Below are positions 43,037 through 52,436 of a stretch of 64,000 bases of DNA, one piece after another. The translations under genes and the position numbers were made by a program. This DNA is from JBBQYA01 sp031412335. Lineage in GTDB: Bacteria; Bacteroidota; Bacteroidia; Sphingobacteriales; Sphingobacteriaceae. The DNA is taken from positions 111,959-175,958 of the forward strand of contig JANOCT010000024.1 of NCBI GenBank assembly GCA_031412335.1, given 5' to 3'. Numbering within the stretch: position 1 is the first letter of the stretch; each line of letters opens with the position of its first letter. The notes below the pieces were generated by a model. That model saw only the letters and a program-made list of their open reading frames with translations. It ran no database searches and had not been told where the DNA came from.

Positions 43037-45643
43037 ATGTCAATTATTCGTAGCATACTGATTTTAATTTTTGTCATGACAATTACTTGTGCATGGGCTC
43101 AAAAAAAATCGAAAAAGAAAGATAAAAAAGAAGATCCTAAAGTAACCTTGGTACAGCAAAATGTAGCAGCAGAAAAAAAAGAATCTTCGCGCAAAGCTAT
43201 ACGTGAATACGTTAAAAATTTTAAAAGTTTTCCAGGCTTATTTACTATCTACCAAGATACTGCCAATGGATCTGCGTATTTAGAAATCGATAAACGACAG
43301 ATTGACAAGGAATTTGTTTATCATAATAATGCCGTAGATGGGCCATCATCATTGCAACTAAACCGAGGAAGTTTTAGAGGTAACAGCATTATTTCTATTC
43401 GAAAATATTTCAACAAAATTGAGCTTGTAGAAGAAAACACAGGATTCTATTTCGATAAAAATAACGCGATTAGTAAAGCGGCAAAAGCCAACATTAGTAA
43501 TGCAGTAATTGCTAGTTTAACCATTGTTGCCAATGATGCTGATGCTTTTTTGGTCAAAGCTGATGATTTATTTTTCACGGAGAATCTTCAACAATTAAAA
43601 CCAGTTGCGAATCCGAATGCAAAACCAGGCTCTGTTTTTAATTTAGGAAGCATAAATAAAGAGAAATCGAAATATGCCTATATTAAGAATTATCCATTAA
43701 ACACGGATGTAGCAATTACCTATATTTTCGACAATCCTGCTCAAGTTGCAAATGCCGGCAAAGGCATTACTGATGATCGCTTTGTTTCAGTAACCTTACA
43801 ACATAGTTTTATCGAAGTTCCTACAAATAATTTCAAACCACGATTTGATGATCCTAGGGTTGGGTTTTTCACCCAACGAGCGGATGATATGACATCTAAT
43901 AGTGCAACGCCATACCATGATGTAATCAACCGATGGCACTTGGAAAAGAAAAATAAATTTGCAAGTGTTTCCGAGCCAGTTGAGCCTATCGTATGGTGGA
44001 TGGAAAACACAACACCGGTTGAATATCGTGAAACCATAAAAAATGCAGCATTAAGATGGAATGCTTCTTTCGAACGTGCTGGATTTAAAAATGTAATTCA
44101 AGTAAATCAACAACCAGATGATGCAGATTGGGATGCAGGCGATATTCGATATAATGTATTGAGGTGGACATCTTCCCCTGCTCCGGTTTTTGGAGGCTAT
44201 GGACCAAGCTTCGTAAATCCACGTACTGGACAAATTTTGGGAGCCGACATTATGTTGGAATATGTTTTTTTATACAATAAAAGAATTCAAGAAAAACTCT
44301 TTTCCAAAAGCGGGTCAGCAGAATCGGAAGAGGAAGATTATATATTTCCAGATGGACATCAGTATTGCGGGTTAAGTGAAATTATGCAACAAAATATGAT
44401 GTTTGGAATAGCAAGTTTAAAAGCAGCTGATGCAGATTCAACTGTTACCAAAGACCTCATGAAATCAGGAATTTACTATTTGATTTTGCATGAAATGGGT
44501 CATACTTTCGGGTTGAATCATAATATGAAAGCAAGCCAATTGTATGATGATGTGGATGTTCACAACAGAAAAATAACTGCAGCAACTGGCTTGATGGGTT
44601 CTATAATGGATTATCCAGCAATAAATGTGGCACTCAATAGTGAAAAACAAGGAGAATATTTTTCTTCCAAACCTGGTCCTTATGATCGTTGGGCATTGGA
44701 ATATGGATATTCTACTGCTTTGGAAGATGAAGAGCAAGAACAATTAAGACTGGAGGCTTTGTTAATGCAATCATCAAATCCTGCAAATGCATTTGGAAAT
44801 GACGCAGATGATATGAGAAGCTCTGGTTCAGGAATTGATCCGAGGGTAATGATTGGAGATATGAGTAATAATGCCATTACTTATTCCATTGATCGTTTTC
44901 GTTTGGTGAATAAAATAATCCCAACACTCAAAACTAAATTCGCAGTAAATGGGCAATCTTATCATGAATTAAGAGGTATGTTTTTAGCTTTGAATAATGA
45001 AACCGCTGTAGCAGCAAGAGTACTCTCCCGCTATGTGGGTGGTGTTTATGTTGATCGATCTTTTGTTGGGCAATCCAATTCAAAAAGTAGTAAACCATTT
45101 ACTCCGGTTACTTACACAGATCAAAATCGTGCTTTATTAGGTTTATATGATCATGTTTTTTCTCCAAAAGCATTTGATGCCTCATCAGATTTGTATGCGT
45201 ACTTACAAATGCAGCGACGTGGTTTTGGTTTTTCAGGCAGTACTGAAGACCCTAAAATACATGCGCAAGTATTGACCATCCAAAAAGATGTTTTGCAACA
45301 TTTATTGCATCCAACTACCTTATTAAGAATTACAGATGCTGCACTTTATGGAAACAAACTTTCGCTGAGTGAATACATGACAGAGTTAACGAATGATATG
45401 TTTCAAGCTGATATTAGCACGCCTGTAAATACTTTTCGACAAAATCTACAAACAGAATTTGTGAATGGATTAATAAAAGTTAACAATATGGACAGTTATG
45501 ATTACCATGCAAAATCATTGGCTTTATACTCACTCAAAAAAATAAAATCGATAATGAGTGCGAACCCAGGTTCAGGAACAGATACACAAGCACATCGTTC
45601 TCGAATTGTATTTATTATTGACAAAGCATTGAATAAAGACTAA
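43037..45643 (+). CDS. Zinc-dependent metalloprotease (DUF5117/DUF5118 type)
   Basis: An exported metzincin-like protease. The signal peptide is residues 1-21 (ends AWAQ), then a Lys-rich segment (KKSKKKDKKED). The metal site HEMGHTFGLNH supplies His485, Glu486, His489 and His495, with the downstream Met-turn-like MGSIMDYPAIN. The 868 residues agree with the Bacteroidota zinc-dependent metalloprotease family with DUF5118, DUF5117 and a DUF4953-like C-terminal region. The substrate is unknown; nutrient-protein breakdown at the cell surface or in the periplasm is likely. Confidence 0.9.
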   Translation: MSIIRSILILIFVMTITCAWAQKKSKKKDKKEDPKVTLVQQNVAAEKKESSRKAIREYVKNFKSFPGLFTIYQDTANGSAYLEIDKRQIDKEFVYHNNAVDGPSSLQLNRGSFRGNSIISIRKYFNKIELVEENTGFYFDKNNAISKAAKANISNAVIASLTIVANDADAFLVKADDLFFTENLQQLKPVANPNAKPGSVFNLGSINKEKSKYAYIKNYPLNTDVAITYIFDNPAQVANAGKGITDDRFVSVTLQHSFIEVPTNNFKPRFDDPRVGFFTQRADDMTSNSATPYHDVINRWHLEKKNKFASVSEPVEPIVWWMENTTPVEYRETIKNAALRWNASFERAGFKNVIQVNQQPDDADWDAGDIRYNVLRWTSSPAPVFGGYGPSFVNPRTGQILGADIMLEYVFLYNKRIQEKLFSKSGSAESEEEDYIFPDGHQYCGLSEIMQQNMMFGIASLKAADADSTVTKDLMKSGIYYLILHEMGHTFGLNHNMKASQLYDDVDVHNRKITAATGLMGSIMDYPAINVALNSEKQGEYFSSKPGPYDRWALEYGYSTALEDEEQEQLRLEALLMQSSNPANAFGNDADDMRSSGSGIDPRVMIGDMSNNAITYSIDRFRLVNKIIPTLKTKFAVNGQSYHELRGMFLALNNETAVAARVLSRYVGGVYVDRSFVGQSNSKSSKPFTPVTYTDQNRALLGLYDHVFSPKAFDASSDLYAYLQMQRRGFGFSGSTEDPKIHAQVLTIQKDVLQHLLHPTTLLRITDAALYGNKLSLSEYMTELTNDMFQADISTPVNTFRQNLQTEFVNGLIKVNNMDSYDYHAKSLALYSLKKIKSIMSANPGSGTDTQAHRSRIVFIIDKALNKD

Positions 45644-45652
45644 GCGTTTTTT

Positions 45653-45660
45653 TATTTTTG
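45653..45660 (+). promoter_or_regulatory. -7 promoter box for the DUF3127 gene
   Basis: TATTTTTG matches TAnnTTTG and lies 33 bp before the ATG at 45694. A TTG (45629-45631) about 21 bp upstream may be part of the -33 box. Confidence 0.5.
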
Positions 45661-45693
45661 TTGCATATTATTAGAACTAAAAATTAAGATCAA

Positions 45694-46095
45694 ATGGAAA
45701 TCACTGGAAAAATAATTGAAATTTCTGCTGTAAAGCAAGTAACTGATTCTTTTAAAAAGAGAGAATTTGTTGTAGAATATTCAGAAAACGGAAAATATAT
45801 GGAATTCATAAAATTTGAATTGGCACAAGATAAAACTTCGCTAGTTGATGAATTTAATGAAGGCGATACTGTAGAAGTTGCTTTTAATTTAAGAGGAAGA
45901 GCTTGGGAAAAAAATGGAGAGAAAACTTATTTCAATTCTTTGCAGGCATGGAAAGTAAAAAGGGCTAGCGCATCTAATGGTTCATCTAACCAGTCAACTA
46001 ACTCAAATGCAAATAATAGGGTAGAGGAAAGCCCAGAACCGGTTGCATCAAAGTCGTTTACAGCAGCAAGTGAAGAAGACGATTTGCCTTTTTAA
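45694..46095 (+). CDS. DUF3127 protein with SSB-like acidic C-terminus
   Basis: A 133-residue Bacteroidota protein. Residues 1-90 are DUF3127 (ITGKIIEISAVKQVTD, FKKREFVVEY, FNEGDTVEVAFNLRGRAWE), which reads as an OB-fold-like beta barrel. A flexible Ser/Asn-rich linker (about 92-115) follows, and the last residues are EEDDLPF. That tip closely resembles the C-terminal hook of SSB (DDDIPF in E. coli, DDLPF in many Bacteroidota), which recruits replication and repair proteins. The layout OB-like core, linker, acidic tip mirrors SSB, so a role at single-stranded DNA is a reasonable inference. Confidence 0.88.
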   Translation: MEITGKIIEISAVKQVTDSFKKREFVVEYSENGKYMEFIKFELAQDKTSLVDEFNEGDTVEVAFNLRGRAWEKNGEKTYFNSLQAWKVKRASASNGSSNQSTNSNANNRVEESPEPVASKSFTAASEEDDLPF

Positions 46096-46153
46096 AAATT
46101 GTTTACAACAATTCACAAATACCTACAAGTCTAAAGGGATTGAATTTTAATAA

Positions 46154-46210
46154 CCATGGATGAAATCCATGGGTAATGAACACATTGACTTACACAACCC
46201 CGAAAGGGTT
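46154..46210. repeat. Two-hairpin palindromic repeat element
   Basis: Downstream of DUF3127, CCATGGAT and ATCCATGG form a perfect 8-bp stem around GAA (46154-46172), and AACCC and GGGTT form a second hairpin around CGAAA (46196-46210). Paired palindromes of this kind recur in Bacteroidota intergenic DNA and are often mobilised by REP-associated Y1 transposases. Only this copy, plus a partial look-alike near 29063, is visible; no transposase gene is present. Confidence 0.5.
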
Positions 46211-46215
46211 GAACA

Positions 46216-46255
46216 TAAAAAAGCCCCGCCTTTTAAAGAAAAGCGGGGCTTTTTA
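46216..46255. terminator. Bidirectional terminator between DUF3127 and M43 protease genes
   Basis: AAGCCCCGC and GCGGGGCTT form a strong GC-rich stem with flanking A and T runs. It lies between two converging genes and could end both transcripts. Confidence 0.92.
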
Positions 46256-46270
46256 ATATGAATTATTTTA

Positions 46271-48166
46271 TTATTCTTTCACAAATTTTCTGGTAATGTT
46301 GCCAAGTTCAGTTTTAACCTGAACAAAATAAACACCTGGAGTCAAGTTAGAAACATCTGCACTAAAAGTTAATTTTCCTGAATTATTGATAGTAGCCGGT
46401 GCAACTTGTTGCCCTACTAAATTATAAATTAACACAGAAGAATTTTTTACATCCTTACCTATTACAACAGATAAATTTTGATTCACTGGATTGGGGAAAA
46501 CAGATACATTAGATTCTTGTAATATTTCTCCAATACCAACAGTAGTACACATCACAGGAAAAATAAAATGCTTTAAATCAAGACCCCAACCCGTTGGACT
46601 TGGTTCTGAATAAGGATACCACACATTAGATGATTGTTGCTCCCATGCACTATTCGCACCTGCAGGAACATCACCAGCAGATGTTGTAATAATTGCAACT
46701 GTATCACCTGGAGTAGTATTTAAATCAGTTCCAATGTAAAATGGGCCGGTTACCGGTATCAAAACAGGAAATTCAATATAAGTTGTTTCAAATAAATTAA
46801 CATTTGCTGCTATGTCAATAATTTTTGCGGTTTTAGATCCTAATACAGCACCTGGTTTACCTCCAGTTCCACCCGAATTCCAAACTTTTGCGGTAATTAC
46901 ATCATTTGCATTTCCAGAGGTTGCAACAGCAAAATAGAATATTGCTCCTTTTACTTTACTCCCAGCAACAAATGTGGATATTTTTTCTGCTTTTGCTTTA
47001 TCACCATAGCTGTTATTTCCAGACACATATCCATTTTGCCCAGGATCAGATACTAAATATAAATTTAAATTATAATTATTAGCAAAAAATGTTTCTAGTA
47101 AAGTATCGCAACCTGGTCCAGCAACTACTGGAGTACATACATTAGCTGTCAATAAACTTGCTCTGTTTGTATTTAAAGCAGCGAGCATTCTTTGTTTCTG
47201 TCCAGTTGTAAACATATTCAAACATTCATCATTAGAATAGTCCATATAATTCATAAACATATCTCCATTTGTACCATTACCTGGACACGCACTTGTTGAA
47301 GGAAATGTTGGACAACCACCATTTGGACCAACTTGAGGCGGTGTATCTGAAATCTGATCATTTCCACAATTTGCATCTCCCCAAATATGAAACAAGCCTA
47401 AATAATGTCCTACTTCATGTGTTGCGGTTCGACCTAAATTATAAGGAGCAGTTGAACCTTGTACACCTGTGTAAGCATAATCCATTACTATTCCATCTGT
47501 ACTTGATGATCCGCCAGGAAATTGAGCATATCCCAAAACGCTTCCTGTAATATCACAAACCCAAATATTTAAATATTTCGAAGTGTTCCAAGGAGCAACA
47601 CCACCTGTAGCCGTTGATTTTACTTCATTACTAAGTCCAAAACTTGCTGTCGTAGTTGCAGTTCTTATAATTCCATTAGTTGGATTTCCATTTGGATCAG
47701 TTGTGGCCAAGCAAAATTCAATTTCTATATCAGCAGCAACACCTTGAAATGGTGCAGGAACATTTCCTGCATCAGAATTCAATTTTCTAAAATCTTCCGT
47801 CAGAACTGCTAACTGATCATTTAATCTTGCTGCTGATAGATTTTCGGAAGCATTTTTATAAACAACTTGAAAAACTACTGGAATAGTAACTACAGCTCCT
47901 GATTTGTTATTTGCTGAATTTTTTATCCACTCTGAAATATCTCTTTCTACTTTTTCCATTCTGGAAGCTAGATTAGGATCATTTTTCAAATCATTTTCTA
48001 AAACTTGACTAGTTCCGCATTCACGCTTGGCGGTTGTAACTGGATTTAGAATATTAGTATTAATTGAACCAACAGAATTTTTTGTTGGAGTAATTCTTCT
48101 ATTCTGCGCGTTGGAGCCCAGATATACTAATAAAAATAGGGTGCTAAGTAAAAATTTTGTTTTCAT
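46271..48166 (-). CDS. M43-family (cytophagalysin) zinc metalloprotease with T9SS sorting domain
   Basis: A secreted protease of the pappalysin/cytophagalysin family. The signal peptide is residues 1-20 (ends SNA). The zinc site HEVGHYLGLFH supplies His250, Glu251, His254 and His260, with WGDANCGNDQISDTPPQ after it and the Met-turn MNYMDY. A middle beta domain (about 345-540) precedes the T9SS sorting domain (VFPNPVNQNL, VLIYNLVGQQV, LTPGVYFVQVKTE). At 631 residues it is of normal family size. Export across the outer membrane by T9SS is inferred from the C-terminal domain. Confidence 0.93.
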   Translation of the reverse strand: MKTKFLLSTLFLLVYLGSNAQNRRITPTKNSVGSINTNILNPVTTAKRECGTSQVLENDLKNDPNLASRMEKVERDISEWIKNSANNKSGAVVTIPVVFQVVYKNASENLSAARLNDQLAVLTEDFRKLNSDAGNVPAPFQGVAADIEIEFCLATTDPNGNPTNGIIRTATTTASFGLSNEVKSTATGGVAPWNTSKYLNIWVCDITGSVLGYAQFPGGSSSTDGIVMDYAYTGVQGSTAPYNLGRTATHEVGHYLGLFHIWGDANCGNDQISDTPPQVGPNGGCPTFPSTSACPGNGTNGDMFMNYMDYSNDECLNMFTTGQKQRMLAALNTNRASLLTANVCTPVVAGPGCDTLLETFFANNYNLNLYLVSDPGQNGYVSGNNSYGDKAKAEKISTFVAGSKVKGAIFYFAVATSGNANDVITAKVWNSGGTGGKPGAVLGSKTAKIIDIAANVNLFETTYIEFPVLIPVTGPFYIGTDLNTTPGDTVAIITTSAGDVPAGANSAWEQQSSNVWYPYSEPSPTGWGLDLKHFIFPVMCTTVGIGEILQESNVSVFPNPVNQNLSVVIGKDVKNSSVLIYNLVGQQVAPATINNSGKLTFSADVSNLTPGVYFVQVKTELGNITRKFVKE

Positions 48167-48288
48167 AACTTGATAAATTAATAATCATCTAAAATAGTTA
48201 AATTTTGGAATTTTGGTAGAATTCTGATTTATATAGATTTATATAATCAATTTTAAGACATTGAGTTGCCTGTTAATAGCTTTTTAAA

Positions 48289-49308
48289 TTAATGATTTGA
48301 AGATAGACCCAAACCAGGATTTTTACTCAATACAATTTTTCCATTTGCCATTTTTGGATCCAAGTATGGATTGTTGGTTAATAAAAAAGGTCCATCTAGG
48401 TCGGCATAGTTGCAAAATGGAGCTAAAGCCGCTGCAGCCATTATTGCACAGGATGATTCATTCATACATCCCATCATTATTTTCAAATCGAGTTTTTTGG
48501 CTTTTTCAATTATTTGCTTTGCTGGATAAATTCCACCACATTTCATTAATTTAACAACCAATCCTTTATAAACACCTTGCAATTTTTCCAAATCATCAAT
48601 AGTTTGGAAAGCTTCATCAGCTATGATAGGAATTGGGCTGTTTTCACTTAGCCAGCTCGTTTCTGCTAAATCTCCAACCGGCATAGGCTGCTCAATTAAT
48701 TTCGCCCCATCATCTCTCAGTCTAAAAATTGAATCTAATGCTTTTCTCTTTTCTTTCCATCCCTCGTTCACATCAATGTATAATGGTTTAAAACTTATGC
48801 TTCTAATAGCCTTAATCATCGCTTCATCGTCTTCTCCGCCAAGTTTTACTTTTAAATATCTGAAAGCATTTGCCTGCTTTGTTTTGGCAATAACTACTTC
48901 TGGCGTATCAATGCCTATGGTAAAAGCGGAATAAGGCATTTTTTCTGGATTTGAATCTAGTATTTGAAATAATGCTTTTTGTTCAATTTTACCTTGCAAA
49001 TCATGCAAAGCAATATCAATTGATGCTTTCGCTGCATAATTGCCATGATCCAAATTATTAAGATAATGATGAATTAGAGCAAAATCAAAGGGATAAGTAA
49101 TATTAACTGAGTCTATTTTTTTAATAAAATTAAGAACACTCAATTGGTTTTCAATTAAATATGGAGGAAGAGAAGCTTCTCCAAAACCATAAAATCCATC
49201 TAATTCAATCGTAACTATAATTGTATCTGTACTACTCCGCAGGTTTTTTGAAATTCCAAATGGATTTTTCAATTCAAGCTTAAAAGGTTTTGCAGTAATT
49301 TTCATCAT
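48289..49308 (-). CDS. L-Ala-D/L-Glu (dipeptide) epimerase
   Basis: An enolase-superfamily enzyme that epimerises dipeptides such as L-Ala-D-Glu released from peptidoglycan. All catalytic positions are present: KVK (Lys153, Lys155), metal ligands Asp179, Glu206 and Asp231, Lys253 (VVKLMKCGG) and the specificity segment DLDGP near the C-terminus. At 339 residues it has family length. It probably helps recycle murein peptides; the window has no other recycling gene, although the nearby proteases may supply peptides. It is divergent from the lipoprotein gene at 49389. Confidence 0.92.
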   Translation of the reverse strand: MMKITAKPFKLELKNPFGISKNLRSSTDTIIVTIELDGFYGFGEASLPPYLIENQLSVLNFIKKIDSVNITYPFDFALIHHYLNNLDHGNYAAKASIDIALHDLQGKIEQKALFQILDSNPEKMPYSAFTIGIDTPEVVIAKTKQANAFRYLKVKLGGEDDEAMIKAIRSISFKPLYIDVNEGWKEKRKALDSIFRLRDDGAKLIEQPMPVGDLAETSWLSENSPIPIIADEAFQTIDDLEKLQGVYKGLVVKLMKCGGIYPAKQIIEKAKKLDLKIMMGCMNESSCAIMAAAALAPFCNYADLDGPFLLTNNPYLDPKMANGKIVLSKNPGLGLSSNH

Positions 49309-49388
49309 AAAACTTTATGCTAATCGGTAAAAAATATTTTTCATAAAACAGTCAATTATATGGTAATTGCATTATTAATTCTAGATCC

Positions 49389-50507
49389 ATGAAAAAATTT
49401 GTTTTTGTCCTTTTTGTTGCCATTATTTCAGCCTGTAGTTCTGGCAAAAAATCTCTTCAAAAAGGTAATTATAACGAAGCAGTTTTAAAATCAGTGAATC
49501 GTTTAAGAGCCGATCCAAATAATAAAAATGCTAAACAAACTTTGCGACAAGCTTACCCGATGGCATTAAACTATGAATTGAAAAACATTAATGATATCAA
49601 ATTATCATCTGATGTGTATAAATGGGAAAAAGTTTTGGATAGTTACAGAAATCTGGATGGATTATATGATGAAATAAACAGAAGTCCTGGAGCACTTTCG
49701 GTAGTAAAACCAAGAAATTTTATAGCAGAAAAAGAAGATGCAAGGCAAAAATCTGGACAAGCACGATATGCTTTAGGCGAAAAGAAACTTTTAGAAGGAA
49801 CCAAAGTAGCGGCGAAAAAAGCTTATTTCGATTTTATCGCAGCCGACTCGTTTATACCTAGGATGCGTGATGTAAAAAGTAAAATAACCGAGGCAAAAGA
49901 TGCCGCTACTATTCACGTTTTAGTTGATCAAATTCCAGTTTCTTCTATTGCTTTTGGTCTTTCTAATGAATTTTTTCAAAATAAAATATCCGAATTTCTA
50001 TTAGAATTCAGCACCCGTGAGTTTGTTGAATTTTATTCAGTTTCAGAAGCCAAAAAAATTAAAAGGAAAGATTTTGATCAGGAAATCATTATTCGTTTTG
50101 ATGATTTTGTTGTTGGCCAAACTTATATGAAAGAGCTGGTTGAAGATTTTTCGAGAGACAGTGTAATTTTGAAAAAAGTTGGTGGAAAACCTATTTACGG
50201 AACGGTAAAAGCTAAATTGATAACTTTTACTAAAACCATAAACTCTAGTGGTTTGCTTGATTTTAAAATTATTAACCCAAAAACTAATGCAATACAAACA
50301 CAGGAAAAATTTCCAGGCACATTTGTTTGGCGAAACCAATGGGCAACATATCGAGGTGATGATAGAGCATTGAGCGATGAACAAATAAATTTAAATGAAC
50401 AACGAGAAATACCTCCTCCAGCACCACAAGCCCTTTTTATTGAATTTACTAAACCAATTTTCGACCAATTGAAAAGTAAAATCAGAAACTTTTACAGCAA
50501 TTACTAA
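49389..50507 (+). CDS. Lipoprotein with N-terminal repeat-like region, unknown function
   Basis: No function is recognised. The lipobox ISAC (Cys16) marks it as a lipoprotein. The early part (about 20-60: KSLQKGNYNEAVLKSVNRL, then DPNNKNAKQTL) reads like a TPR-like helical pair, followed by mixed helical and beta sequence to 372 residues. The C-terminal half has alternating beta strands (HVLVDQIPV, IIIRFDDFVVGQ, VKAKLITFTK). Such proteins appear in Bacteroidota without assigned roles. The next gene starts 27 bp downstream on the same strand. Confidence 0.75.
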   Translation: MKKFVFVLFVAIISACSSGKKSLQKGNYNEAVLKSVNRLRADPNNKNAKQTLRQAYPMALNYELKNINDIKLSSDVYKWEKVLDSYRNLDGLYDEINRSPGALSVVKPRNFIAEKEDARQKSGQARYALGEKKLLEGTKVAAKKAYFDFIAADSFIPRMRDVKSKITEAKDAATIHVLVDQIPVSSIAFGLSNEFFQNKISEFLLEFSTREFVEFYSVSEAKKIKRKDFDQEIIIRFDDFVVGQTYMKELVEDFSRDSVILKKVGGKPIYGTVKAKLITFTKTINSSGLLDFKIINPKTNAIQTQEKFPGTFVWRNQWATYRGDDRALSDEQINLNEQREIPPPAPQALFIEFTKPIFDQLKSKIRNFYSNY

Positions 50508-50534
50508 GCTGGTTTATTTATTTTTGGCTGTTCA

Positions 50535-51521
50535 ATGATAAACGAAAACCCAATTTTCCAGCCATTTTCTGATTTTGCTTTTGATGATTTTCACTGTTTT
50601 CTGACTGGAGAAAAAACAGATGGTCAACAGTTTATGCCGATTTTTCCAGATTGGTTATGTCAAGAATTTGGATTAGCTGATCAGCCTTTCAAATTATTGG
50701 ATGAATCTTTTACAACGTATAGCAAACTTACTTTACCCTGTTCCCAGTTTGCTATGGAAAATTTTATTACTCCATTACAAAATAAGGTAAAGGAAAAATT
50801 CAAGAATGGTTACTCCGATTTTTCTACCCTTTCCGAATTAGAAATTTTTCAATGGACTGGTTTAATGATGTACGGAATAATTGTAACTGAACTAAGACTT
50901 GCACTTTCGCAACGCGAAAATAATGAGCCACTTTCCATTGCTCCTTCTCTTATAAAAAAATTTACTCATCATCATTTGGCTTTACTTTCGCTAACCGGGC
51001 AAATTGAATTTGATGAAGTAAAACCTTGGTCAGTATTTTTAATGGAAGTAAAACAAGGAGCTTATTTGTTTGACTATCGCGATGAGCTGAATACCATGAT
51101 ATTTTCGGCTCAATTTAATAGTATCGGTTTAATAATATGTTTGCAAGATAATGGTGCAAATGCTATTTATCATGAGCAGCTTTATCAAAAAATACGTTTT
51201 ATAAAGTTACATCCTATTCAATTTCAAGAATTTGCTGCCCGAGTTTATTATTCTGGTTATTTATTAAATCCTACGGCTGAATATGTAATCAGCAAAAAGG
51301 AAGGTAAAAGTACAATGAGTGCATTACCTTACAGCATTATGCCAGGTAAACAACTTTTCGCTCGTTGGGAAAACAAAACGTATGGACAGGTTTTAGAAGC
51401 ATTCTGGAAAACTTGGGGTTTTGTAAAATTTGAAATTCTTAAAAATCCAGAAAAACCTATATCGTTTATAGAAAATGAAAACGGGATATTGAATGAATCA
51501 GAAATTGATTTACCGTTGTAA
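50535..51521 (+). CDS. Hypothetical cytosolic protein
   Basis: I do not recognise this 328-residue protein. It has no signal peptide or membrane span. Notable is an N-terminal CFLTGEKTDGQQFMPIFP segment and several His/Cys positions (FDDFHCFL, FTHHHLALL), which could bind a metal but show no known motif. It lies 27 bp after the lipoprotein gene and may be co-transcribed with it. Its 3' end overlaps the convergent small membrane protein gene by 12 bp. Confidence 0.75.
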   Translation: MINENPIFQPFSDFAFDDFHCFLTGEKTDGQQFMPIFPDWLCQEFGLADQPFKLLDESFTTYSKLTLPCSQFAMENFITPLQNKVKEKFKNGYSDFSTLSELEIFQWTGLMMYGIIVTELRLALSQRENNEPLSIAPSLIKKFTHHHLALLSLTGQIEFDEVKPWSVFLMEVKQGAYLFDYRDELNTMIFSAQFNSIGLIICLQDNGANAIYHEQLYQKIRFIKLHPIQFQEFAARVYYSGYLLNPTAEYVISKKEGKSTMSALPYSIMPGKQLFARWENKTYGQVLEAFWKTWGFVKFEILKNPEKPISFIENENGILNESEIDLPL

Positions 51522-51746
51522 ATTTCTATCAGAAACTTTTTTATCGCTTGGGTAAATAATGCCTTGAATAGTAGGGAGTGTAATATCTCTAAGTTCAGGA
51601 TCTTCTTCGTCAGCTAGTTTTTCTTCGTTTCTTGCTTTCGATTTCAAGGAAGAATTTTTGAATAAAAGAAACAAAGAATATATTGCTATAGCCATAAAAA
51701 GCGATGCAGTGAATAAAACGGCTGGATTAAGCAATAATTCTTTCAT
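51510..51746 (-). CDS. Small single-pass membrane protein
   Basis: The Met at 51746 gives a 78-residue protein with one hydrophobic helix (about 8-30, AVLFTASLFMAIAIYSLFLLF) and a charged cytosolic tail (KARNEEKLADEEDPELRD). An upstream start at 51812 is possible but adds a second, less convincing hydrophobic stretch. Function is unknown. It is the last gene of the minus-strand run YjbR - pterin dehydratase - M14 - rhomboid and overlaps its convergent neighbour by 12 bp. Confidence 0.6.
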   Translation of the reverse strand: MKELLLNPAVLFTASLFMAIAIYSLFLLFKNSSLKSKARNEEKLADEEDPELRDITLPTIQGIIYPSDKKVSDRNLQR

Positions 51747-51826
51747 ATATTTTGATGCACTAAAATAAAGAATTGACTTAATAAAAAAAATCAAAATTCT
51801 TAAGAAAAACAAAATTATAACGAATA

Positions 51827-52435
51827 CTACCCAGTTATAGTTTGAATAAAATTAGATAAAATTCCTTTGTGAAAAAGTATGGTTAAAAACAAACCAGAAA
51901 GTGCTCCATAAAAGTGCGCATCGTGATTAATATGATCGCTTGCTTGCCGAGCGGCATATGCACAATACGCTAAGTAAAGAACACCGAAAATATAAGCGGG
52001 AATACCAATTGGAATAAAAAATAGATAAAATTTTTGCAATGGATCAAACAAAATATAACTGAAAATTATGGCAGATATAGCACCAGAAGCTCCTAAACTA
52101 AAATATTGAGGATTGTTTTTATGTTTAATAATTGATGGTAAATCGCTAATAATTAATGAAGCTAAGTATAGTAAACCAAAAAATAGCGAGCCTGTAATTT
52201 GCTCCAAAGTAAACGCGAAAAAAAAGAACGAGAGCATATTGAAAATCAAATGATTAAAATCTGCATGTATTATTCCACTTCCTAAAATGGTAAAATACTT
52301 TTTGCCACGGCTTATGGAATATGGGTGCAACATGAGATTGTCAATAATATTTCTGTTGGCCAGTAAACCAAATAAACTGGTAGCAATGGTAAGTACAAAA
52401 ATAAAGGTGGCAACAGGTGCAGCAAAAAAATTCAT
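51827..52435 (-). CDS. Rhomboid-family intramembrane serine protease
   Basis: A six-helix membrane protease cutting substrates within the bilayer. The active site is complete: Ser117 in SLGASGAISA and His174 in AHFYGALSG, plus the HADFNHLIFNM segment (His58, His62) of the second helix. At 202 residues it is a minimal rhomboid core without extra domains. Its start is one base from the M14 stop, so the two are probably co-expressed. Substrates cannot be inferred. Confidence 0.92.
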   Translation of the reverse strand: MNFFAAPVATFIFVLTIATSLFGLLANRNIIDNLMLHPYSISRGKKYFTILGSGIIHADFNHLIFNMLSFFFFAFTLEQITGSLFFGLLYLASLIISDLPSIIKHKNNPQYFSLGASGAISAIIFSYILFDPLQKFYLFFIPIGIPAYIFGVLYLAYCAYAARQASDHINHDAHFYGALSGLFLTILFHKGILSNFIQTITG

Positions 52436-52436
52436 A

